Positions 1-5,395 are shown, numbered from the stretch's first letter. The stretch: DNA of 8,727 nucleotides from JAKATY01 sp038876335 (GCA_038876335.1 JAVYYS010000024.1:1-8727), one strand, 5' to 3'. Notes: generated by a model from the sequence alone, not told the origin. Made by a program: numbers and translations.

Positions 1-393
1 GTGCCCGCGGGCAACGCCTTCCAAATAAAAGATGATATCCTGGACTGCTCTTCAACAGAGGAGGCGCTCGGCAAGTCGATAGGCACCGACGTGCGGGCCG
101 GTACAAAAACGCTTATACTATGGCACACCGTGCAAAATGCTTCCGAAAGCACACTCAAAAAGCTGCAGGAAATTTACTCAAAACCTCCAAAGCAGAAGAG
201 CGCCGCAGAGATAAAATGGGTGCTTGATACGTTCAAAGAGCTGGGCTCGATAGAATATGCAGAAAAAACTGCAAAGGCTTTGCTCAGCGAATCATTGGAG
301 AAATTTACAAAGGCAACTGCATCTATTCCAGATTCGAAAGTGAAAAGGCTTGCCATAGACGCGCTTGGCCACTCCCTATTTAGGCAAAAATAA
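1..393 (+). CDS. Polyprenyl (geranylgeranyl/farnesyl-type) diphosphate synthase, C-terminal part; 5' end outside window
   Basis: Only the last 130 codons are present. The frame is open from base 1, so the GTG there is unlikely to be the real start. Residues 7-15 (FQIKDDILD) are the second aspartate-rich motif of trans-isoprenyl diphosphate synthases, with D11, D12 and D15 as the Mg-diphosphate ligands. GKSIGTDVRAGTKT (24-37) is the following conserved block, in which K25, D30 and K36 are family-typical. The enzyme condenses isopentenyl diphosphate with an allylic diphosphate in the cytosol; in archaea the product feeds ether-lipid side chains. Chain length is set by residues near the first DDxxD motif, which lies outside the window, so geranylgeranyl versus farnesyl specificity cannot be decided. 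The stop codon is TAA at 391-393, followed at once by a short palindrome and the promoter of the next gene. Confidence 0.87.
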   Translation: MPAGNAFQIKDDILDCSSTEEALGKSIGTDVRAGTKTLILWHTVQNASESTLKKLQEIYSKPPKQKSAAEIKWVLDTFKELGSIEYAEKTAKALLSESLEKFTKATASIPDSKVKRLAIDALGHSLFRQK

Positions 394-394
394 A

Positions 395-408
395 TGTTGC
401 ACGCAACA
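395..408. repeat. Perfect 6-bp inverted repeat (TGTTGC-AC-GCAACA)
   Basis: TGTTGC and GCAACA are exact reverse complements separated by two bases. The element starts two bases after the prenyl-synthase stop and ends where the TATA-like box of the next gene begins. It could be a regulator half-site pair overlapping the BRE position, or part of a terminator, although no T-run follows. Function is inferred from position only. Confidence 0.5.
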
Positions 409-416
409 AATAAATA
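408..416 (+). promoter_or_regulatory. TATA-like box for the 441-1655 gene
   Basis: AAATAAATA is centred about 29 bases before the ATG at 441. At usual archaeal TATA-to-start spacing, transcription would begin within a few bases of that ATG, giving a leaderless mRNA. This agrees with the lack of any Shine-Dalgarno sequence there. A second inverted repeat, TTTTATT-CTA-AATAAAA (420-436), lies between the box and the start codon. Confidence 0.5.
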
Positions 417-440
417 CCGTTTTATTCTAAATAAAAGAAT

Positions 441-1655
441 ATGGCTGATAGAGAGATTTTCAGGGAGCTACCTGAAAAGGCGCACAAACTCCAGGAATTC
501 TCTTCTCTAAGAGTGGGGAGCTACAAGATTGAAGCACTATATCGCTATATCGCACCTACAAATCAGGCCATGTCTATCAACGGCACCAAATTACGCCTTG
601 CGATAGATGAAATCTACTTCGTTCTGAGCAAATCCGGGAGTAAAGGTACAAGTATCTACACCGCCTTCATGGATAATGACATTTACGTTAACAATTACCT
701 TAACGCATTTTATCGCATGGCAGGCGGCAACAGAATTCTAAAAATAAATGACAGCGAGCGCAATGTCGACAAATCCAAGTCCCTTTTTCCTACTAGAAGC
801 ACGGCGATGCTGCTTTCTAGGCTTGATGAAGCTCAATCATATCTACTTCCAGGGAATGAATATATAGTTGAGGGCACTAGCATTTCAAACGGCATAGTGA
901 ACATCCAGCTTTCATTTCTCAACTCTGAAAAGATCCAGAGGATAATGATGAGCGTATTTGTGGAACCAGGAAACTTACAAAAGCACGATACTAGGCCTTA
1001 CGAGATGCGTTTGCGCAATTTCTATGAAAACAGAAAGGGTCTATCACTATCAGTTTCGGAACCTATGCCTGTTATATTAAACGGAACAAATTTTAGCGAT
1101 CTGGTGAGCAAATTTCATTCCAACGAAGAAAAACCCGTCTTCGAAAAGGGGAAAGTGTATGTACTAGATGATGTAGAGGCACGAGGCGACCACCTCGTCT
1201 ATCTAAGATACCATCCTTTTTTTTCAGATAGCCGCCTTTCACAGCTCCTTAGAAGAGACCAGACAACAATAACAATGGAGGACGTACTGCAGATAGAATC
1301 TATCCAACGTACACTGACAATAGCCACATTTAAGGATGAGTTTAAAGGAGAGGGGGGACGAACACAGAGCGAAGTAAACGAGTTTTTCAAAGAGAAACTT
1401 GAAAGGGGATGCACTCTCTTTTCTACTTTCGAAGACATCTATGCAAATTCGATGGATTATATGAAAGTTCCATCTGAAAACCAAAATGATATGCCAAACC
1501 CTCTGATATTCAAATATTATCCAGATACTCTTACTGACAAAAGCGGAGAAAAACTTATGGAGAATGTAAATATACTGGTAAAGACAGCACTGCAGCGCAG
1601 CTATAAAATTAGAGTAGGCAACCAAATTATATCATTTCCACATCGCGTTCCTTGA
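441..1655 (+). CDS. Protein of unknown function, 404 aa
   Basis: I do not recognise this protein. It is a long open frame with ATG start and TGA stop, codon use like its neighbours, and a TATA-like box at leaderless spacing, so it is very probably a real gene. No signal peptide, obvious membrane segment, cysteine cluster or Walker motif is visible. The composition is mixed alpha/beta. It has many Arg and Lys residues (for example LLRRDQ near 276 and KLERGC near 325), and Tyr and Phe are spread throughout. Both flanking genes are unrelated and there is a separate promoter on each side, so context gives no functional clue. The gene ends with a T-rich stretch at 1676-1684. It may be a lineage-restricted protein. 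Confidence 0.75.
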   Translation: MADREIFRELPEKAHKLQEFSSLRVGSYKIEALYRYIAPTNQAMSINGTKLRLAIDEIYFVLSKSGSKGTSIYTAFMDNDIYVNNYLNAFYRMAGGNRILKINDSERNVDKSKSLFPTRSTAMLLSRLDEAQSYLLPGNEYIVEGTSISNGIVNIQLSFLNSEKIQRIMMSVFVEPGNLQKHDTRPYEMRLRNFYENRKGLSLSVSEPMPVILNGTNFSDLVSKFHSNEEKPVFEKGKVYVLDDVEARGDHLVYLRYHPFFSDSRLSQLLRRDQTTITMEDVLQIESIQRTLTIATFKDEFKGEGGRTQSEVNEFFKEKLERGCTLFSTFEDIYANSMDYMKVPSENQNDMPNPLIFKYYPDTLTDKSGEKLMENVNILVKTALQRSYKIRVGNQIISFPHRVP

Positions 1656-1675
1656 CTATAATCTATATAAGGATG

Positions 1676-1684
1676 TTTTTCTCT
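1676..1684 (+). terminator. Possible T-rich terminator after the 404-aa gene
   Basis: TTTTTCTCT begins 21 bases after the stop codon. Archaeal terminators are often simple T-rich tracts without a hairpin. The next gene has its own TATA box, so a stop here would make sense. The evidence is composition and position only. Confidence 0.3.
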
Positions 1685-1691
1685 GGTTTCA

Positions 1692-1708
1692 AGTTTAAAA
1701 TTTAGACT
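1692..1708. repeat. AT-rich near-palindrome upstream of the 1770 gene
   Basis: AGTTTAAAATTTAGACT pairs with itself over eight positions, seven of them Watson-Crick and one T/G, around a central A. It lies about 22 bases upstream of the TATA box at 1730-1740, where archaeal activators or repressors commonly bind. A role as an operator is speculative. Confidence 0.3.
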
Positions 1709-1729
1709 CCTACAAAATTTGCATGTATC

Positions 1730-1740
1730 TTATATAAATT
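1730..1740 (+). promoter_or_regulatory. TATA box for the 1770-2150 gene
   Basis: TTATATAAATT is a near-consensus archaeal TATA box. About 25 bases downstream, the predicted transcript would begin near 1760, directly before the GGGGAG at 1761-1766. The box lies inside an upstream in-frame extension (TTG at 1719), so that longer start would not be in the mRNA. Confidence 0.65.
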
Positions 1741-1769
1741 ATTTTTCTTCGCCCATAAAAGGGGAGAAT

Positions 1770-2150
1770 ATGGAAATCAAAAGAAAAAATAAACGTACAG
1801 CAAGCCATATGAGCGTTGCAACGGATGCGAGGAAGCAATCAACTATCAGGCCTCAAGTTGCATTGAAGCGGCTGATAAGCTGCTTTGAAACTGCCAATAG
1901 AGAGATAAATGAAGCACTGCACCAGAAAGTTCCCGAGCGGGAGCTGAAGGCCAGAGTCCGTATTTTCGTTGGGGACGCACTCAAAAAGTGCAATGTAGAC
2001 ATAAATAATCCTACAAAGGAGGGCCTAAAGGAAGCAATGGAGCTGTGCAGAATAAATACAAAGAAGATGCTTGGCAAAAGGGCTGAGCCTATAATAAAGA
2101 AGCATTATCGTGAGATGAGCGAGATAATAGAGAGGCTCCCAGACAGTTGA
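1770..2150 (+). CDS. Small basic protein of unknown function, 126 aa
   Basis: The ATG at 1770 was chosen because GGGGAG (1761-1766) precedes it and a good TATA box at 1730-1740 puts the transcript start near 1760. An in-frame TTG at 1719 lies upstream of that box. The N-terminus is strongly basic and probably disordered (MEIKRKNKRTASH). From about residue 28 the sequence looks mostly helical, with charged amphipathic stretches (ALKRLISCFETANREINEAL and LKEAMELCRINTKKMLGKRA) ending in ERLPDS. No known motif, metal site or membrane segment is visible. The basic tail would suit nucleic-acid or ribosome binding, but that is only a guess from composition. It is transcribed toward the minus-strand RNA island. 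Confidence 0.75.
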   Translation: MEIKRKNKRTASHMSVATDARKQSTIRPQVALKRLISCFETANREINEALHQKVPERELKARVRIFVGDALKKCNVDINNPTKEGLKEAMELCRINTKKMLGKRAEPIIKKHYREMSEIIERLPDS

Positions 2151-2158
2151 GCGCAATC

Positions 2159-2167
2159 CTGTTTTTA
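2159..2167 (+). terminator. Possible T-rich terminator after the 126-aa gene
   Basis: CTGTTTTTA follows the stop codon by eight bases. It is followed by ATGCA-AGCG-TGCAT (2169-2182), a 5-bp inverted repeat between the convergent plus-strand gene and the minus-strand tRNA. Together they could separate the converging transcripts. Confidence 0.4.
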
Positions 2168-2207
2168 CATGCAAGCGTGCATCCTGCCGCGAATCATAGC
2201 ACGAATG

Positions 2208-2309
2208 CGCCGGGAGCGGGAATCGAACCCGCGGAGGCCTTTTATAGCCAAACAGCTTAGCAGGCTGCCGCCCTTTAGTGCAGTTTATGTACCACTAGGC
2301 GATCCCGGC
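2208..2309 (-). tRNA. tRNA-Ser(GCU) with a 16-nt intron in the D-loop
   Basis: Read on the minus strand. The acceptor stem is GCCGGGA/TCCCGGC with discriminator G at 2208. The T arm is GCGGG-TTCGATT-CCCGC. The anticodon stem is GCAGC/GCTGT with loop CTGCTAA, giving anticodon GCU at 2261-2259. A 19-nt class II variable region contains the stem GGCT/GGCC. Class II shape plus GCU means serine (AGC/AGU codons). The unspliced D-loop would be 23 nt. Removing 2290-2275 leaves a standard D arm, GCCT-AGTGGTA-GGGC, with A14, G15, G18, G19 and A21 in place, and an 86-nt tRNA of normal length. CCA is not encoded. The gene lies downstream of the SRP RNA on the same strand. A weak AT-rich stretch at about 2331-2342 may be its own promoter; co-transcription with the SRP RNA is the alternative. 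Confidence 0.92.
2275..2290 (-). other. tRNA-Ser intron (16 nt) at position 20/21, bulge-helix-bulge
   Basis: On the minus strand the pre-tRNA reads as exon helix GCCU/GGGC, then central helix AGUG/CACU (4 bp). A 3-nt 5' bulge (GUA) sits on the intron side and a 3-nt 3' bulge (AAA) on the exon side. The intron is closed by a short CA/UG pair with loop UAAAC. This is the canonical archaeal BHB topology, in which 5' exon bases pair with the 3' end of the intron. Cutting after the second base of each bulge releases ACAUAAACUGCACUAA and joins U20 to A21. The splice sites are inferred from this geometry. Confidence 0.85.
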
Positions 2310-2387
2310 ATTGTGAAATGCTCTTATCCTATGCATAATTGATTTTTAGCTTTTTGCCTTTTGCAGCCTATTGTGTGTAATGTGCAA

Positions 2388-2655
2388 AGTGTGGCAAAAG
2401 CAGGAATTGCACAGCGCACCTGTGCATGGTTTGCCGCGCTTCAACTCGATTCTGTATCTTGAAAGCGCAGTTCTGTGTGCTTAAGGTTGCTCCTTCCGGC
2501 CTGGCCTGGTTCACACATAGATCCTGCCAGCCAAGGCAGAATGTCAACATCTCGGCGCGGGCCATGTACAGAAACGCAGCACGCATCCTGCATTGGCCCG
2601 CCATAAAGGGATTTGCGAATGGGAAACCCTTAGCTTCCCGGCCTATTTGCCACTA
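2388..2655 (-). ncRNA. ffs: Signal recognition particle RNA (archaeal 7S)
   Basis: This is the RNA scaffold of the SRP, which binds SRP54 and SRP19 to target proteins to the membrane. On the minus strand, 2509-2485 holds the universal helix 8 signature, CCAGGCCAGGCCGGAAGGAG followed by CAACC, with a GGAA tetraloop at 2497-2494. Its outer stem is GTGTG/CACAC (2516-2512 with 2479-2475). Helix 5 is long and paired: GCAGGA 2591-2586 with TCCTGC 2405-2400, CATGG 2566-2562 with CCATG 2429-2425, and CCGCGC 2560-2555 with GCGCGG 2439-2434. Helix 6 is likely ATTCTGCC/GGCAGGAT (2542-2535, 2528-2521). Two small hairpins, GGGAA/TTCCC and CCC/GGG (2639-2597), fit a reduced Alu domain. The ends pair as helix 1: GTGGCAAA 2653-2646 with TTTGCCAC 2398-2391. 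Exact ends are uncertain by a few bases. Confidence 0.92.
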
Positions 2656-2671
2656 TACTCTTGCTCCAATC

Positions 2672-2682
2672 AATTAAATATG
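2672..2682 (-). promoter_or_regulatory. TATA box for the SRP RNA
   Basis: On the minus strand CATATTTAATT is centred about 24 bases upstream of 2653, where helix 1 of the SRP RNA begins. The spacing agrees with the RNA 5' end deduced independently from base pairing. Confidence 0.65.
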
Positions 2683-2872
2683 TATTGCTTCTTGCATCGT
2701 TTGCTAACTTTATTTGCTCGCGATTTAAAATACACCATGGATTAGGGCGCCAACAAAAATTAGGTATCATCGCAGTTGAATTGGAAGGAACGGCATAAAA
2801 TAATTTTGCGTTGCATAAATGCCACATTTCAAAGCTAATAAACGGGTTTCCATGAAAATTTTTGTTGTAGCG

Positions 2873-2890
2873 GCATAGGGTGCATAGAGT
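2873..2890 (+). repeat. Tandem 9-mer, two copies
   Basis: GCATAGGGT (2873-2881) is followed directly by GCATAGAGT (2882-2890), with one mismatch. It is about 200 bases upstream of sufB and is the first of three adjacent short duplications in this gap. Confidence 0.7.
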
Positions 2891-2962
2891 GTATTGTAGA
2901 TAGCAGGGTCAGACTCATCGTGCTGGGAGAGGCGCGAAGGCGGAGGAGGCTCTGAATATGCT

Positions 2963-2982
2963 GAAAGGTAAAGAAAGGTAAA
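2963..2982 (+). repeat. Tandem 10-mer GAAAGGTAAA, two perfect copies
   Basis: GAAAGGTAAA occurs at 2963-2972 and again at 2973-2982 with no mismatch. It abuts the 12-mer repeat that follows. Confidence 0.85.
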
Positions 2983-3006
2983 GTGCGTGCAGATGTGCAT
3001 GCAGAT
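2983..3006 (+). repeat. Tandem 12-mer GTGCRTGCAGAT, two copies
   Basis: GTGCGTGCAGAT (2983-2994) and GTGCATGCAGAT (2995-3006) differ at one base. The second copy overlaps the left arm of the inverted repeat at 3003-3028. The placement just upstream of the sufB TATA box suggests protein-binding sites, but slippage duplication is the simpler alternative. Confidence 0.8.
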
Positions 3007-3028
3007 TTTGTAATATAATCCAAAATCT
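3003..3028. repeat. Perfect 8-bp inverted repeat upstream of the sufB TATA box
   Basis: AGATTTTG (3003-3010) and CAAAATCT (3021-3028) are exact reverse complements around the 10-base spacer TAATATAATC. It ends 12 bases before the TATA box. The arm spacing, about two helical turns centre to centre, suits a dimeric regulator. Transcription from the TATA box would start downstream of it, so a role as DNA operator is likelier than as an RNA hairpin. Confidence 0.55.
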
Positions 3029-3039
3029 CGCGATGCAGG

Positions 3040-3048
3040 TATAAATAA
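3040..3048 (+). promoter_or_regulatory. TATA box for sufB
   Basis: TATAAATAA is a strong match to the archaeal box A. Transcription is expected near 3070, giving a leader of roughly 14 bases before the TTG at 3084. Confidence 0.65.
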
Positions 3049-3083
3049 GTTTTCTGTGCGCCGATTATAGCAGGGCATTCTCT

Positions 3084-4514
3084 TTGCCTTTTGCGGTGTA
3101 TCTCTTGGATAGACTAAAAGACATAGGCGTCGCAGAGCCAAAGAGCCAGGACTTTGTTACTAAGCATACCCCAATTTACCAATCGGGCGAAGGCCTTTCC
3201 CGCAAACTTGTTGAAGAAATTTCATACTCAAAATCTGAGCCGCAGTGGATGCTAAATATAAGGCTTCGGGCATTAGATGCTTTTCTTGCAAAACCCATTC
3301 CAACATGGGGTCCAGACCTATCAGAGCTCAAGTTCGATGAACTTGTCTATTATACGAAGCCAGACGAGAGAAAGGCAAACAACTGGGACGAGGTGCCTAA
3401 AGAGATAAAGGAGACCTTTGAGAAGCTCGGAGTGCCAGAGATAGAAAAGAAATATCTTGCAGGTTCAGTTGCGCAGTTTGAATCTGAGGGAGTTTACTCT
3501 AGTCTAAGAAAAGAGTGGAAGGAAAAAGGCGTAGTATTTACAGACATGGATTCGGCGCTTAAAGAACATCCTAACATTATAAGAGAGTTCTTCGGGCGTG
3601 TTGTACCGTTTTCAGACAACAAGTTTGCAGCCCTCAACACTGCTGTATGGAGCGGTGGCTCTTTTCTTTATGTGCCAAGAGGAGTCGAATTGGCATTGCC
3701 TGTGCAAGCGTATTTCAGAATGAATGGCTTTCGGGAGGGCCAGTTTGAACGCACACTCATAATTGCAGAGGAGGGGGCGTCCGTCCACTATATAGAGGGC
3801 TGCACTGCGCCAACATACAGCGCAGATTCGCTTCATGCCGCTGTTGTAGAAGTAAATGTAAAGAACTCAGCGCGGGTAAGGTACACCTCTGTACAGAACT
3901 GGTCCAATAATGTGATAAACGGCCCCACAAAGCGTGCGTGGGTAGAGGAGCACGGTAGAATGGAATGGGTTCAAGGTTCACTTGGATCGAAGATTACTAT
4001 GACCTATCCGTCTTCCGTGCTTCGCGGCAAAGGCGCCAGCGCGTCGCATCTTAACGTAGCTCTAGGGATAGGGAATGTATGGAAAGACGGCGGCGCAAAA
4101 GTGATACACGCAGCCCCGGAAACGAGCAGCAAGGTTATAGCAAAGAGCATCTCCGGAAATGGCGGCACCTCCATCTATCGCGGTCTTCTCAGGATAAACA
4201 AAGGAGCGTATAACTCAAAGGCTTCTGTACAATGCGACGCGCTGATATTAGACAATCATTCTAAAAGCAATACCTACCCGCATAACGAGATTTTTGAGGG
4301 TACTTCTACGTTCACTCATGAAGCCTATGTTGGCAAGATCTCAGAGGAGCAGGTCTCCTACCTTATGAGCAGAGGGATACGCGAAGAAGAGGCGAAATCG
4401 CTGATAGTGCTGGGGTTTCTCGATGATGTTTTAAATGAAATTCCGCTCGAGTATTCTATTGAATTCAATAAACTCATAAGATTAGAGATGTCGAAGCTGG
4501 GTGCTGTAGGCTGA
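3084..4514 (+). CDS. sufB: Fe-S cluster assembly scaffold SufB
   Basis: SufB is the scaffold of the SUF system, where Fe-S clusters are built in the cytosol with the ATPase SufC (and SufD in many organisms). The protein is 476 aa, normal for the family. The N-terminal helical part (about 1-150) leads into the beta-helix core, starting around WSGGSFLYVPRGVELALP (about 190-207). By comparison with E. coli SufB, C384 (in SVQCDAL) matches the essential Cys405 and E413 (in FTHEAYVG) matches Glu434. The C-terminal helical block contains EEQVSYLMSRGI. TTG at 3084 is chosen from the full-length N-terminus and TATA spacing; GTG at 3096 and TTG at 3105 are in-frame alternatives. No sufC or sufD lies next to it, so the partner ATPase must be encoded elsewhere. 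Repeats upstream suggest its own control. Confidence 0.97.
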   Translation: MPFAVYLLDRLKDIGVAEPKSQDFVTKHTPIYQSGEGLSRKLVEEISYSKSEPQWMLNIRLRALDAFLAKPIPTWGPDLSELKFDELVYYTKPDERKANNWDEVPKEIKETFEKLGVPEIEKKYLAGSVAQFESEGVYSSLRKEWKEKGVVFTDMDSALKEHPNIIREFFGRVVPFSDNKFAALNTAVWSGGSFLYVPRGVELALPVQAYFRMNGFREGQFERTLIIAEEGASVHYIEGCTAPTYSADSLHAAVVEVNVKNSARVRYTSVQNWSNNVINGPTKRAWVEEHGRMEWVQGSLGSKITMTYPSSVLRGKGASASHLNVALGIGNVWKDGGAKVIHAAPETSSKVIAKSISGNGGTSIYRGLLRINKGAYNSKASVQCDALILDNHSKSNTYPHNEIFEGTSTFTHEAYVGKISEEQVSYLMSRGIREEEAKSLIVLGFLDDVLNEIPLEYSIEFNKLIRLEMSKLGAVG

Positions 4515-4529
4515 AGGCAATAACCAACA

Positions 4530-4540
4530 TATATATATTT
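4530..4540 (+). promoter_or_regulatory. TATA box for the aIF2-beta/aIF1A operon
   Basis: TATATATATTT is a clear AT-alternating box 15 bases after the sufB stop. A start about 26 bases on falls near 4561-4564, just at an ATG that opens a 30-codon frame, giving a leader of about 75 bases for aIF2-beta. A weaker TTTATAC (4620-4626) is too close to the aIF2-beta start to serve it. Confidence 0.6.
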
Positions 4541-4563
4541 AGTGTATCTCTATTTCTGAAAGA

Positions 4564-4656
4564 ATGCAAAAGAAGAGCATACGCATAAATGCGCCTATCG
4601 CGATTTGTGCGCTTTGCACTTTATACGGTGTAAATTTTGGAAGACTCGGAGTATGA
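4564..4656 (+). CDS. Possible 30-codon upstream ORF overlapping the aIF2-beta start
   Basis: An ATG at 4564 opens a 30-codon frame ending with TGA at 4654-4656, 20 bases inside the aIF2-beta gene and in another frame. The peptide begins MQKKSIRINAPIAICALC; it is basic, then hydrophobic with two cysteines, and resembles no family I know. The ATG lies where transcription from the TATA box at 4530-4540 should start, so leaderless translation is possible. It might be a leader peptide coupled to aIF2-beta, or chance. This is a weak call. Confidence 0.25.
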   Translation: MQKKSIRINAPIAICALCTLYGVNFGRLGV

Positions 4657-5053
4657 AAGACTTTTAGAGAGGGCTTATGCAAAAGTGTCTAGCCTGTCTT
4701 CTGCAAATGTGGATTTTGTAATACCCAAAGTAGAATCAATGCGGGAAGGCACTAAGACGATTGTCACCAACATAACTGCTATAGCAGACAAGGCGCGCCG
4801 CAACCCAAATGACATAATGAGATATTTAAGTAAGGAGTTTGGAGTCCCAATTTCGATGGACAGGCAGAGGCTTATAATAAATGGAAGGTTCGACTCTTCT
4901 GATATAGATGCAAAGATAAAGAAGTATTTTGACACCTATGTAATATGCAAAGAATGCCATAAACCAGATTCGCACTTGGAAAGTGCCGGCCGTGGCATGC
5001 TATATTTTGTATGTGAGGCATGTGGTGCCAGGTATGCGATTAAAAGCTATTGA
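4637..5053 (+). CDS. eif2b: Translation initiation factor aIF2, beta subunit
   Basis: aIF2-beta is part of the heterotrimer that brings initiator Met-tRNA to the small ribosomal subunit. The protein is 138 aa, the usual size. It has an N-terminal helix (about 1-20), the central alpha/beta domain (about 35-100, with IVTNITAIADKARRNPNDIM and LSKEFGVPISMD), and a C-terminal zinc ribbon with C104-x2-C107 and C126-x2-C129. Start: an in-frame stop lies at 4631-4633, so TTG at 4637 is the only standard start that keeps the whole N-terminus. No Shine-Dalgarno is obvious. The last codons overlap the next gene in a TTGA arrangement (5050-5053), so both factors are probably made from one mRNA. Confidence 0.95.
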   Translation: MEDSEYERLLERAYAKVSSLSSANVDFVIPKVESMREGTKTIVTNITAIADKARRNPNDIMRYLSKEFGVPISMDRQRLIINGRFDSSDIDAKIKKYFDTYVICKECHKPDSHLESAGRGMLYFVCEACGARYAIKSY

Positions 5054-5394
5054 AAGCGGTGTTTAAAATAGCACGTAACGATTCAAGGTTTCATGACATA
5101 AGGCGTGGCGCACCTGTGGAATACAAAACGAAGCGCCCAGTAGAAGGCGAAGTAGTAGGTTTGGTAGAGAAGGCCTCAGGAGCCACCAACTTTGTAGTGA
5201 GATGCAGCGACGGCAATGAAAGGGTATGTACAATACCTGGCAGGTTAAGGCGGCAATTCTGGATAAAACAAAATGATATCGTGCTGGTCAAGCCATGGAC
5301 AGTTCAGAGTAACGAGCGCGGAGATATCGTTTGGAGGTATAGCAAGCTAGACGCAGAATGGCTTAGAAAAGAGGGCTATATGGGCGGGATTTGA
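5050..5394 (+). CDS. eif1a: Translation initiation factor aIF1A
   Basis: aIF1A binds the A site of the small subunit and helps start-codon selection. The OB-fold spans about residues 33-98: EGEVVGLVEKASGATNFVVR, then the hallmark IPGRLRRQFWI (62-72), DIVLVKPW (76-83) and GDIVWRY (91-97), followed by the C-terminal helix AEWLRKEGY. TTG at 5050 overlaps the TGA of aIF2-beta, giving 114 aa with a basic N-terminal tail (MKAVFKIARNDSRFHDIRRG) somewhat longer than usual. GTG at 5116 would give a 92-aa version with a tail shorter than usual. The TTGA overlap favours the long form through re-initiation. The two-gene operon is bounded by the AT-rich gap in front of orc1/cdc6. Confidence 0.95.
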   Translation: MKAVFKIARNDSRFHDIRRGAPVEYKTKRPVEGEVVGLVEKASGATNFVVRCSDGNERVCTIPGRLRRQFWIKQNDIVLVKPWTVQSNERGDIVWRYSKLDAEWLRKEGYMGGI

Positions 5395-5395
5395 T

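Larger units (their letters stand above)
2683..3083. other. Non-coding region between the SRP RNA and sufB
   Basis: I see no credible gene here; the open frames on both strands are short, overlap known features and have no gene-like composition. The region is AT-rich at both ends and purine-rich in the middle (about 2925-2950). It contains an 11-bp palindrome, AAAATAATTTT (2797-2807). It also has a near-perfect tandem 9-mer (2873-2890), tandem 10- and 12-mers (2963-3006), an 8-bp inverted repeat (3003-3028) and the sufB TATA box. A plus-strand TATA-like TTTAAAATA lies at 2723-2731, and an unknown small RNA cannot be excluded. Confidence 0.6.

Noticed and set aside
1239..1625. 128-codon minus-strand frame
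   Set aside because: It is antisense to the 404-aa gene, has Cys/Tyr/Phe-rich composition and no start signals.
1719..1769. N-terminal extension of the 126-aa protein from TTG 1719
   Set aside because: The TATA box at 1730-1740 lies inside it and the ribosome site at 1761-1766 points to ATG 1770.
2368..2677. Open frames on both strands (78 and 83 codons)
   Set aside because: They lie inside the SRP RNA, whose conserved helix 8 and paired ends explain the sequence; the translations show no protein-like pattern.
2893..2925. Possible C/D-box guide RNA on the minus strand (CGATGA then CTGA)
   Set aside because: The two boxes are only two bases apart, leaving no guide segment, and the C box has a mismatch; no C'/D' partner is found.
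2767..3141. 124-codon minus-strand frame in front of sufB
   Set aside because: It overlaps the sufB start and promoter, crosses all the tandem repeats and has an odd composition; no promoter or ribosome site suits it.
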